From Aeoliella sp052161615 (GTDB taxonomy: Bacteria > Planctomycetota > Planctomycetia > Pirellulales > Lacipirellulaceae), in contig NZ_CP197417.1 in NCBI RefSeq assembly GCF_052161615.1, positions 4,464,001 to 4,528,000 of the forward strand: a DNA stretch of 64,000 nt. The letters are read 5' to 3'. How positions within the stretch are numbered: the stretch's first letter is position 1; every line of letters begins with the position of its first letter. A program made the position numbers and the translations under genes. Below the pieces are notes generated by a model. The model saw only the letters and a list, made by a program, of their open reading frames with translations. It was not told the DNA's origin and did not search any database. Positions 50,363-58,223 of the stretch are shown piece by piece.

Positions 50363-51322
50363 ATGGCCAATTCGCCGCCGATCACCTTAAATCCTCCTAA
50401 GCGGCCGCTCGATCCGTTTCGCCGTGCGGTGCTGCGCGGTGCTGCGGTGTTGCTGCCCCCGTTGTTGACGATTGTCATCTTCGTGTGGGTGTTCAACACG
50501 GTTATCACCTACATGCTGGTGCCGATGGAGCAGACGGCTCGTTGGGCACTGGAAGAATACACCACCGATATCCAGCCCGACCGAGTTGACGCCGAGCCGG
50601 TCGAGGGCCAACCGAATCAGTTTGTCATCGACGATGGCCTCTACGTCCGCACCGCCGACGAACGGTACGTACCGCTACATGTTTACGAAGCGGTCGCCAA
50701 GAAAGTGGGCCGGAGCACGTCGAAAGATGCGGAAGTCATTTACCGCGAGTACATCAATCAGGAATATCTGCAGCGGCAGTACATCATTCCTGTCTTCTTG
50801 GGCGTACTGATTCTAGTGCTCTATCTGCTGGGCAAGTTCCTGGCGGCCGGCATTGGAAGGTTCATCTGGGCGCAATTCGAGCGGCTAATTGTTCGATTGC
50901 CTCTGGTAAGCAACGTCTACTCCTCGGTCAAACAAGTGACCGACTTCATGCTGACCACCGACACGCAGGTCAAGGCGACTCGCGTCGTGGCGATCGAGTA
51001 CCCGCGGCGTGGCATTTGGTCGCTGGCCATGGTCACCGGTGAGGGTATGATGGACATCAGCGCCGCGGCCAACGAACCGGTGCTGAGTGTGCTGGTGCCG
51101 ACATCGCCGATGCCGTTCACGGGGTTCACGATGACGGTGCGCAAGAGCGAGACGGTTGACCTAAACATCACGATGGACCAAGCGATCCAGTTTATCGTCA
51201 GTTGCGGCGTGGTCGTGCCGCCGCACCAAAGTCCGTCGCTCATGGAAGCCCGCGACCGCCAACTTTCTGCCGACGCCGCCCACCCGGTTGCCGGCCCCAA
51301 TCGCAAACCGGTGAGTGAATAG
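50363..51322 (+). CDS. DUF502 membrane protein
   Basis: A 319-residue DUF502 protein starting at the ATG at 50363. It has two helices in the first 165 residues (AVLLPPLLTIVIFVWVFNTV; VFLGVLILVLYLLGKFLAAG) around an unusually long insert, then the conserved region LVSNVYSSVKQVTDFMLT...VAIEYPRRGIWSLAMVTGEG...VPTSPMPFTGFTMTV. Function is unknown. The hemC gene follows after 11 bases, so the two are cotranscribed. Confidence 0.88.
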   Translation: MANSPPITLNPPKRPLDPFRRAVLRGAAVLLPPLLTIVIFVWVFNTVITYMLVPMEQTARWALEEYTTDIQPDRVDAEPVEGQPNQFVIDDGLYVRTADERYVPLHVYEAVAKKVGRSTSKDAEVIYREYINQEYLQRQYIIPVFLGVLILVLYLLGKFLAAGIGRFIWAQFERLIVRLPLVSNVYSSVKQVTDFMLTTDTQVKATRVVAIEYPRRGIWSLAMVTGEGMMDISAAANEPVLSVLVPTSPMPFTGFTMTVRKSETVDLNITMDQAIQFIVSCGVVVPPHQSPSLMEARDRQLSADAAHPVAGPNRKPVSE

Positions 51323-51333
51323 AGGTACCAACC

Positions 51334-52251
51334 GTGGCGAAGCGCGTGCTGCGACTAGGAACACGAGGCAGCAAGCTCGCCCGCTGGCAAGCGGAGTGGA
51401 CCGCCGCGCGGCTGGTACAACTTGGCCACGACGTCGAGCTCGTTGAGATCACTACCTCCGGCGACATCGACCAAACACACAGCCTGGGCGAGATCGGCGG
51501 CCTGGGGCTCTTCACCAAAGAAATCCAGCGGGCACTCGTCGACGAGCGTGTTGATTTTGCAGTGCACAGTCTCAAGGACCTGCCCACCACACCGGTTCCC
51601 GGATTGGTACTGGCTGCGGTCCCCGAGCGCGAGATGCCCAACGACACGATCATCTCTCCACTGTCCGATACGATCGGGGGCCTGCCATTCGGTGCTCGCG
51701 TGGGAACCGGTAGCCTTCGACGGCGCGCGCAGTTGCTACGGCATCGCCCCGACCTCGTGATGCTCGATATTCGCGGCAACGTCGACACGCGGCTCAAGAA
51801 ACTCGACGCCGGGGAGTACGACGCGGTGGTGCTCGCTGCCGCGGGGCTCAAGCGACTGGGGCTCGAAGGCCGGATGCTATTGGCGATTCCTCTCGATGAA
51901 ATGCTGCCGGCTCCGGGCCAAGGAGCACTCGGCCTCGAATGCCGCGTGGACGACACCGAGGTTCGCGACGCGCTGGCCGCGATCAACGACCCTGTCACAC
52001 ACGCCGCGGTAGTTGCGGAGCGAACGATGCTGGCCCGCGTCGAAGGAGGTTGCCTCGCCGCAATCGGTGCCTACGCGAAGCTGGACGAAGGCGAACTCGA
52101 ACTTACCGCCATCATCCTCAGCGCCGACGGCACCGACGCTTTGTTTTCGCAGTCCCGCGACCAACCAGAAGCTGCCGAGGAACTTGGGCTGCGCGTGGGA
52201 GACGATTTGCTGGCACAAGGAGCCGCGGCGCTCGTTCAAGAGCGAGAGTAA
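51334..52251 (+). CDS. hemC: Hydroxymethylbilane synthase (porphobilinogen deaminase)
   Basis: A 305-residue HemC that joins four porphobilinogens into hydroxymethylbilane in tetrapyrrole synthesis. It starts at GTG 51334 with AGAGGT about seven bases upstream. Motifs: LRLGTRGSKLARWQAEW, LVEITTSGDIDQ, FTKEIQRALVDERVDFAVHSLKDLPT, GTGSLRRRAQLL, LDIRGNVDTRLKKLD, and Cys240 in RVEGGCLAAIG, which carries the dipyrromethane cofactor. It follows the DUF502 gene. Confidence 0.96.
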   Translation: MAKRVLRLGTRGSKLARWQAEWTAARLVQLGHDVELVEITTSGDIDQTHSLGEIGGLGLFTKEIQRALVDERVDFAVHSLKDLPTTPVPGLVLAAVPEREMPNDTIISPLSDTIGGLPFGARVGTGSLRRRAQLLRHRPDLVMLDIRGNVDTRLKKLDAGEYDAVVLAAAGLKRLGLEGRMLLAIPLDEMLPAPGQGALGLECRVDDTEVRDALAAINDPVTHAAVVAERTMLARVEGGCLAAIGAYAKLDEGELELTAIILSADGTDALFSQSRDQPEAAEELGLRVGDDLLAQGAAALVQERE

Positions 52252-52261
52252 GCAATTTCCA

Positions 52262-52292
52262 CCATCGAGCCGCCGACGTAAGTCGGCGGAGC
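52262..52292. repeat. REP-like hairpin 5' of the first transposase gene
   Basis: CCATCGAGCC followed by the stem CCGCCGAC-GTAA-GTCGGCGG and GAGC. The same sequence, inverted and slightly changed, lies at 52907-52939, so the pair brackets the transposase gene. Confidence 0.7.
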
Positions 52293-52368
52293 AGCCCTTC
52301 GCACCCATTTTCCTCCCTTTTTCAGAAGTACACTTGCGTCCACCATCTCGGGCATTTAAGGTGCACGC

Positions 52369-52920
52369 ATGATCCACGGCCTCTTCACCAGCACGACGTA
52401 CGGCACCTGGCTCCCGGGCGACCCTCGCGGATCGGTCACGAGCGTCCGCGACCATCGCCCGACCGACCCTCTCACCACCAGCCGGCTCGAACACGACGAA
52501 GTCGGCGAACCGTGGGAGCCTCCGATTTCTGGCCTGCACCAAAGTGCGGCGACCTTGCTGAAACAGTCGGCCGTGAGTTTCACTTCCACCGAAGCAACGG
52601 TCGTTATTCGGCAGTTTCAAGAGACCTGTGCGTACCGTGGTTGGAATCTAATCGCGTGCAGCGTCATGCACAATCACTTTCACGCGGTGCTGGGGTTTAG
52701 AGAACCGACATGTTTTGATCGGGTGCTCGAAGACTTGAAGGCATATGCTAGCCGCGCGCTGACTCGGAATGCCGGCCGCAAGCAGAATTGGTGGACCCAG
52801 AACGGCTCGAAACGGACGCTGCCGGACGAAAGGGCGGTTAGAGCCGCCGTCCATTACGTGCTGCATCGACAGCCCAAGCCGCTAGCCCGATGGAGTGTCG
52901 AATCTGGCTCCCCCGACTAA
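52369..52920 (+). CDS. REP-associated tyrosine transposase (RAYT, IS200-like)
   Basis: A 183-residue Y1-type HUH nuclease. The HUH motif is HNHFH at 101-105 and the likely catalytic Tyr126 is in DLKAYASRAL. The N terminus (FTSTTYGTWLPGDPRGS) is typical of one group of these proteins. RAYTs cut single-stranded DNA at REP hairpins and spread them without moving themselves as insertion sequences. REP-like hairpins in inverted orientation flank the gene, and the right one overlaps its last codons. Confidence 0.88.
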   Translation: MIHGLFTSTTYGTWLPGDPRGSVTSVRDHRPTDPLTTSRLEHDEVGEPWEPPISGLHQSAATLLKQSAVSFTSTEATVVIRQFQETCAYRGWNLIACSVMHNHFHAVLGFREPTCFDRVLEDLKAYASRALTRNAGRKQNWWTQNGSKRTLPDERAVRAAVHYVLHRQPKPLARWSVESGSPD

Positions 52921-52939
52921 CGCCGGGGGCTCGATGTGG
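52907..52939. repeat. REP-like hairpin 3' of the first transposase gene
   Basis: GCTCCCCCGAC-TAAC-GCCGGGGGCTC and then GATGTGG. It is the inverted counterpart of 52262-52292 (shared CATCGAGCC end) and overlaps the transposase stop codon by 14 bases. Confidence 0.68.
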
Positions 52940-52999
52940 TCTAATGGACGCTTCGCCTGTTCGCCTGCAGCACCAATACTCGACGTCAACGATTAGATT

Positions 53000-54460
53000 A
53001 TGCGAACTCTCCTTCTACTCGCAGCTGCCTTTGTCACCACCGCCCTCACATCGGCGGCCGAACCGAAGCTTCCCAACATCGTTGTCATTTTTATCGACGA
53101 CATGGGTTACGCCGACATCGGGCCGTTTGGTGCCAAGGATTATTCGACGCCGAATTTGGACCGGATGGCGGCCGAGGGGATGGTGCTCACGGACTTTCAC
53201 GCGGCGACCGCCGTGTGCAGTGCTTCGCGAGCCGCGCTGATGACCGGTTGCTATCCGGAGCGAGTGGGTATCCGTGGTGCGTTTGGGCCGCGTGCTCGCC
53301 AAGGACTGAATCCCGACGAAATCACGCTGGCCGAAGTCTGTAAAACGAAAGGTTACGCCACCGCCATCTATGGCAAGTGGCACCTGGGCGATGCGCCCAA
53401 GTTCCTTCCCACGCGGCAAGGGTTCGACGAGTGGTATGGCCTGCCCTACTCCAACGATATGTGGCCGCAGCATCCTGACTATGTCGACCTTCCACCCGAC
53501 GCCGCGGGGCGCAAGCGGGGCTTTCCAGCGCTACCGCTGTATGAGAACGAACAGATCGTCAATGCCGAAGTGACCGGGAAAGATCAAGCAGAATTAACAA
53601 CCGACTACACCGAGCGGGCGGTGGAGTTCATTCGCAAGAATCGTGAGAAGCCATTCTTCCTTTACCTGCCGCACACGATGGTCCACGTGCCTCTGTTTGT
53701 ATCGGAAAAGTTCAAAGACAAGAGCGGTGCCGGCCTGTTTGGCGATGTAGTCATGGAGCTGGATTGGTCGGTGGGTCAGGTGCTCGACACGCTCAAAGAG
53801 TGCGGCATCGACGACAATACGCTCGTGATCTTCACCTCCGACAATGGTCCGTGGCTGAGCTATGGCGAGCACGCCGGATCAGCCGGGCTATTTCGCGAGG
53901 GCAAAGGGACGATGTTCGAAGGGGGCTATCGCGTGCCGTGCGTGGCGCGGTGGCCTGGCAAGATCCCCGCGGGGACCAAGTGCGACGAGCTGACCTCAAC
54001 GATTGACGTACTGCCCACGGTCGCGGCGCTGATCGGCGCCGAGGTGCCGAGCGACCGCACGATTGACGGGAAGAACCTCTGGCCGCTACTCACTGGCGAG
54101 GCCGATGCCCAAAGCCCGCACGAGTCGTTCTATTGCTACTACGATGGCGAACTCCGCGCCGTCCGCGACCGTCAGTGGAAGCTCCACTTGCCGCACCAGT
54201 ACCGCACGCTGGATGGCAGGGCGGGTGGAACGGGCGGCGCGACGGTCGAGTACTCGCAGGCTCGAATCGGTGAGGAGCTGTTCGACTTGAAGAACGATCC
54301 TGGCGAAACGGCCAACGTCGCAGAGAAGCACCCCGAGATCGTTGAGCGCCTTCGCGAGATGGCTGCCACTGCACGCCGTGACCTTGGCGACACGCTTACC
54401 AAGACCAAGGGCACGAACAAGCGGCCACCCGGCCGAATCCAGCGAGCGGCAGCTCAGTAA
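53000..54460 (+). CDS. Secreted type I sulfatase
   Basis: A 486-residue arylsulfatase-type enzyme that removes sulfate esters, probably from algal polysaccharides. Residues 1-20 are a signal peptide. Metal residues are in FIDDMGYAD (Asp33, Asp34); the active-site signature CSASRAALMTG places the Cys that becomes formylglycine at 73. GKWHLGD and FTSDNGPWLSYGEH are further active-site stretches. It needs a formylglycine-generating enzyme encoded elsewhere. It is followed by a RimK-like gene after nine bases. Confidence 0.93.
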   Translation: MRTLLLLAAAFVTTALTSAAEPKLPNIVVIFIDDMGYADIGPFGAKDYSTPNLDRMAAEGMVLTDFHAATAVCSASRAALMTGCYPERVGIRGAFGPRARQGLNPDEITLAEVCKTKGYATAIYGKWHLGDAPKFLPTRQGFDEWYGLPYSNDMWPQHPDYVDLPPDAAGRKRGFPALPLYENEQIVNAEVTGKDQAELTTDYTERAVEFIRKNREKPFFLYLPHTMVHVPLFVSEKFKDKSGAGLFGDVVMELDWSVGQVLDTLKECGIDDNTLVIFTSDNGPWLSYGEHAGSAGLFREGKGTMFEGGYRVPCVARWPGKIPAGTKCDELTSTIDVLPTVAALIGAEVPSDRTIDGKNLWPLLTGEADAQSPHESFYCYYDGELRAVRDRQWKLHLPHQYRTLDGRAGGTGGATVEYSQARIGEELFDLKNDPGETANVAEKHPEIVERLREMAATARRDLGDTLTKTKGTNKRPPGRIQRAAAQ

Positions 54461-54469
54461 AAGCTCGAC

Positions 54470-55402
54470 ATGCACATCGCCTTTCTCGGTTCCGCCGACA
54501 CCTGGTACCTCCGCGACTTGCGTCGCGCCGCGGGCGATCGACACACGATCGAGCCGATGCCTTTCAGTCGTTTGCAGTCGAGCGTGACGAGCGATGGAAT
54601 CGAGGTCGAGACAGGGTTGAGCATCCGGGGCCGGGGACGGCCCGGCTCACACGAACCGTACGCACTGCACACTGCCCACCGCCCACTTTCCACCGCCGAC
54701 TGCATTCTCGTCCGCACGATGCCGGCGGGGTCGCTCGAGCAAGTCGTGTTTCGAATGGACGCGCTCGCGAGCCTCGAGGCCGCCGGCGCGCTGGTCATCA
54801 ATCCGCCGAAGGCCATTGAAGCGGCGGTCGATAAGTACCTGACCACCAGCCGACTCGCCCGCGCGGGCCTGCTCGTACCGCGAACCATCGTCTGCCAGAC
54901 AGCCGACGCCGCGATGGAGGCTTTTCACAAGCTGGATGGCGACGTGGTAATGAAACCGATATTTGGAGGCGAGGGCCGTGGCATCACGCGGCTGGCCGAC
55001 GAGGCGCTCGCACTCCGCGCGTTCAAGCTCGTCGAGCAGCTAGGTGGCGTGCTCTATCTCCAGGAGTTCGTTGAACACGAAGGATACGACGTCCGTGTTC
55101 TTCTAATCGGTGACGAGCCACTCTCGATGCGGCGTCGCAACCCGCTTGACTGGCGGACCAACGTCAGCCGCGGCGCGAAGGCCGAGGCGTACGAGCCCAC
55201 CAGTACCGAACTCGACATGGCCCACCGCGCGGCCGCCGCCGTCGGAGCACCACTTGCGGGCGTCGACTTGCTCCCCGCGCGCGACGGCCGACTATTCGCG
55301 ATCGAGGTAAACGCCGTCCCAGGATGGCGAGCGCTAGCTGGCGCGACACGGGTCGACGTTTCGCAGCGCGTGCTCCATTGGATCGAAAAAGCGGTGCGTT
55401 AA
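54470..55402 (+). CDS. RimK-like ATP-grasp ligase
   Basis: A 310-residue ATP-grasp enzyme of the RimK type, which adds an amino acid (often glutamate) to an acceptor. ATP-grasp features: KPIFGGEGRGITRL near residues 163-177, VLYLQEFVEHEGYDVRVLLIGDE, and the Mg-binding end FAIEVNAVPGWRAL. In planctomycetes relatives take part in tetrahydromethanopterin glutamylation, a possible role here. Residues 59-78 (RGRPGSHEPYALHTAHRPLS region) are unlike the rest and contain a 16-base string that also occurs in the intergenic gap near 26150, so an intergenic repeat may have been inserted in frame. Confidence 0.82.
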   Translation: MHIAFLGSADTWYLRDLRRAAGDRHTIEPMPFSRLQSSVTSDGIEVETGLSIRGRGRPGSHEPYALHTAHRPLSTADCILVRTMPAGSLEQVVFRMDALASLEAAGALVINPPKAIEAAVDKYLTTSRLARAGLLVPRTIVCQTADAAMEAFHKLDGDVVMKPIFGGEGRGITRLADEALALRAFKLVEQLGGVLYLQEFVEHEGYDVRVLLIGDEPLSMRRRNPLDWRTNVSRGAKAEAYEPTSTELDMAHRAAAAVGAPLAGVDLLPARDGRLFAIEVNAVPGWRALAGATRVDVSQRVLHWIEKAVR

Positions 55403-55423
55403 CTCCATTATTACTTACTAGCC

Positions 55424-55440
55424 GGAGGGCCATGCCCTCC
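55424..55440. terminator. Short hairpin after the RimK-like gene
   Basis: GGAGGGC-CAT-GCCCTCC is a perfect 7-bp stem 22 bases past the stop codon. It has no T tract, so a terminator role is only possible. Confidence 0.35.
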
Positions 55441-55614
55441 GTGTCCGCCGGTGGCGCGTCCCCGCTAGCTCCCCCCGGTTCTGCAAACGCGGTAGAATCG
55501 TCCCTGGCGGCACAATCGGTGGGGACGATTTTTGCCAAGATCGCCCCAAGACCGGCGAACTTCTCTCAACGCAACGCATAGTTCTGTATTCCGCCTTACT
55601 ACGGGGCAACTCGA

Positions 55615-56184
55615 ATGCTACCCATGATTTTTATCTACTCCGCCGTCCTGGGTGGCGTGTTCTTCGCCATTCAGTTGGTGATGATGCTCGTGGCTGGAGA
55701 CGACGGCGTTGACACCGGTGAAGCCGACCCGGGCGTCGACGATAGCGGCTTGCAGGGCGAGTCGGGGGGCTCGTTGTTCTACGAGCTCTTTTCGCTACGC
55801 ACCATCGCCGCGGCTGTGACGTTCTTTGGCCTCGTGGGCATGGCAATGCTCAAGTCGGGCTCCAGCGAAACCACCGCTACCACCGTGGGGGTGATCGCCG
55901 GCCTCGCTTCGCTGTACGGCGTCTACTGGATCTACAAACAAATCTACCGCCTGCAATCGAGCGGCACGCAAGACATCCACAACTCGGTGGGCCTCACCGC
56001 TACCGTTTACATTCCCATTCCGGGCGGCAACACCGGACGCGGCAAAATTCAGTTCGCCATGCAAGGCCGCATCGTGGAGTACCTCGCCCTCACCGACGAG
56101 GAAGAGAAACTCACCACGGGCGAATCGGTCCTGGTGACCGACATCGTCGACAGCGAAACCGTCCGCGTCATGCGCTGCGAGTAA
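55615..56184 (+). CDS. NfeD-like membrane protein
   Basis: A 189-residue protein with three helices (residues 5-27, about 61-80, 88-107) and a C-terminal OB-fold-like domain (SVGLTATVYIPIPGGNTGRGKIQFAMQGR...GESVLVTDIVDSETVRVM). NfeD proteins pair with flotillins in membrane microdomains. The flotillin gene starts 61 bases downstream, which supports the assignment. An acidic loop (GVDTGEADPGVDDSG) follows the first helix. Confidence 0.85.
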   Translation: MLPMIFIYSAVLGGVFFAIQLVMMLVAGDDGVDTGEADPGVDDSGLQGESGGSLFYELFSLRTIAAAVTFFGLVGMAMLKSGSSETTATTVGVIAGLASLYGVYWIYKQIYRLQSSGTQDIHNSVGLTATVYIPIPGGNTGRGKIQFAMQGRIVEYLALTDEEEKLTTGESVLVTDIVDSETVRVMRCE

Positions 56185-56244
56185 CTTAGCACCACCCATT
56201 ATCGCACACCACTTTCGACATCACGTACCAATAGGGGCACTACC

Positions 56245-58011
56245 ATGAACACCTTTTTAGACGCTTTCACGCCGCTCGTGGCGCAGGCCGAATTCTCGAT
56301 TCCCACAGACGGATGGATTGGCACACTGATAAGCTGGGCCATCGTGTTCGCGGTTGGCATCTTCGTGTTCGTGATGGTCCCCATCATGCTGATCAAGGCA
56401 CTCTATAAGAAGTGCAGCAGCAACGAGGTGCTCGTGAAGTGGGGTATGTTCACCCCCAGTGGCACCAGCGCCACGACGATCCACGGTGGCGGCACTTATG
56501 TCTTGCCGGCCGTCCAGGAGTACGCCTACCTAAGCCTCGACCCGATCCTGATCGAAATCCCGCTCCGCGGTGCTCTCTCGATCGAGAACATCCGTGTGAA
56601 CGTCCCCAGCGTGTTCACGGTCGCCATCGGCAAAGAGCCCGAGATCATGCAACAAGCGGCCATTCGCCTGCTGAAGAAATCCACCGGCGACATTCGCAAG
56701 ATGGCCGAGGAAATCATCTTCGGTCAGCTTCGCCAAGTCATCGCGTCGATGGGCATCGAAGACATCAACCGCGATCGCGATTCGTTCCTCACGCACATTC
56801 AAAACTCGGTCGAACCCGAGCTCAAGAAGATCGGCCTCGTCCTAATCAACGTGAATATCACCGACATCACCGACGAGTCGGGCTACATCGACGCCATCGG
56901 CCAAAAGGCCGCGAGCGAAGCCATCCAGCAAGCCCGCGGTGACGTCGCCGACGAGCATCGCAAGGGTGAAATTCGCGTCGCCAACGCCGAGCGGGAGAAA
57001 GACGTCGAAGTCGCTAACGCCCAGAAGCTCCGTGAAATCGGTACCCGCGAAGCCCTGCGTGAGCAGTCGGTTCGCATCGCCGAGCTCGAAAAGGAACAAG
57101 TGATCGGCGAGAAGGCCGCCGAGCGCGACCGGGCCGTTCAAGTGGCCAACATGCTTAAAGAACAGACGGTTGGCGAACGCACTGCCGAGTTCCAGCGCGA
57201 AGTGCAAGTGAAGCAGGCCGAGCAGAACAAGCGTATCGCGGTGGCCGAAGCCAACGCCGCGGCGGTTGACGGCGAAAACGTCGCCGAGGCGAAGGTCGCC
57301 AAGTCGCAAGCCACGCTCTTGGTCGAGAAAGCCGAAGCCTACGAGAAGGGTGAATCGCGCAAGCGAGAAGCCGAGGCCGCGGTTATCGAGATCCAGAACC
57401 GCGCGATGGCCAAGGCCGCGATGGCCGAGGCCGAGCGCGTCGAAGCCGAGAAGCGTGCCGAGCTCGAAGCTCCGGCGAAAGCCGAGAAGGCCCGCATCGT
57501 GGTCGAGGCCGAAGCCGAGGCCGAGAAGCGTCGACTCGAAGCAATGGGCGAAGCGTCCGCGATTTACGCCAAGCTCGAAGCCGAGGCCCGCGGCCAGTAC
57601 GAGATCCTCGCCAAGAAGGGCGAAGGCCTCAAGCTGATCGTCGAGGCGTGCGGTGGCGCGAAGGAAGCGTTCCAGCTCATGATGCTCGAACACCTCGACA
57701 ACCTGGCCGAGGCCAGCGCCAAGGCGATCTCGAACATCAAGTTCGACAAGATCGTGGTCTGGGAAAACGGCAAGGGCTCGAACGGCCGCAGCAGCACCGC
57801 CGACTTCCTACACAGCATGGCGGGCACGCTCCCCCCAATGCTGCAAGTGATGAAGGACATCGGCGGCGTCGAAATCCCCGACGCCCTGGCGAAGCTCGCC
57901 GGCGAAAGCGCCAGCGGCCGCGACGAACCGGTGAAGGCCGCCGCCACCACGAATGGCTCGGTCGCCACGATCGACCTCGAAGGCGACGGCCCCAAGGGAA
58001 AACCCCGCTAG
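56245..58011 (+). CDS. Flotillin family protein (YqiK-like)
   Basis: A 588-residue flotillin. One transmembrane helix lies at about 28-50. The SPFH domain runs from about 58 to 240 (VKWGMFTPSGTSATTIHGGG, ENIRVNVPSVFTVAIGKEPEIM). A long coiled coil rich in Ala-Glu-Lys repeats (about 225-470) drives oligomerisation, and a C-terminal domain follows (EGLKLIVEACGGAKEAFQLM). Flotillins scaffold membrane microdomains. It is cotranscribed with the NfeD-like gene and followed by a strong terminator. Confidence 0.93.
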   Translation: MNTFLDAFTPLVAQAEFSIPTDGWIGTLISWAIVFAVGIFVFVMVPIMLIKALYKKCSSNEVLVKWGMFTPSGTSATTIHGGGTYVLPAVQEYAYLSLDPILIEIPLRGALSIENIRVNVPSVFTVAIGKEPEIMQQAAIRLLKKSTGDIRKMAEEIIFGQLRQVIASMGIEDINRDRDSFLTHIQNSVEPELKKIGLVLINVNITDITDESGYIDAIGQKAASEAIQQARGDVADEHRKGEIRVANAEREKDVEVANAQKLREIGTREALREQSVRIAELEKEQVIGEKAAERDRAVQVANMLKEQTVGERTAEFQREVQVKQAEQNKRIAVAEANAAAVDGENVAEAKVAKSQATLLVEKAEAYEKGESRKREAEAAVIEIQNRAMAKAAMAEAERVEAEKRAELEAPAKAEKARIVVEAEAEAEKRRLEAMGEASAIYAKLEAEARGQYEILAKKGEGLKLIVEACGGAKEAFQLMMLEHLDNLAEASAKAISNIKFDKIVVWENGKGSNGRSSTADFLHSMAGTLPPMLQVMKDIGGVEIPDALAKLAGESASGRDEPVKAAATTNGSVATIDLEGDGPKGKPR

Positions 58012-58040
58012 TTCGCGACGCTTATAGATCCCAACTCCCC

Positions 58041-58074
58041 AATAGCCCCGACCAAGCTTGGTCGGGGCTATTTT
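58041..58074 (+). terminator. Intrinsic terminator after the flotillin gene
   Basis: A 32-base perfect palindrome (58041-58072, arms AATAGCCCCGACCAAG and its complement) is followed by TTC. It lies 30 bases past the flotillin stop and would end transcription in either direction. Confidence 0.82.
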
Positions 58075-58223
58075 CGTTGTGGAGTTTAGATAGCCACAAA
58101 GAGGCACGATAACGCACTAAGAGAACGTATTCGCGCACTTTCAATTTTTGTGTTCTTTCGTGCCTTTTCGCGGCAATCCATCTCCACCTTTCCCCGGCGC
58201 GGCCCTCGTTGCAAAATGGCTCG

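Noticed and set aside
56842..57693. Long minus-strand frame (283 codons) opposite the flotillin gene
   Set aside because: It is the antisense of the Ala-Glu-Lys repeat region; its Leu/Gly/Phe periodicity mirrors the codons of the real gene and no family features are present.
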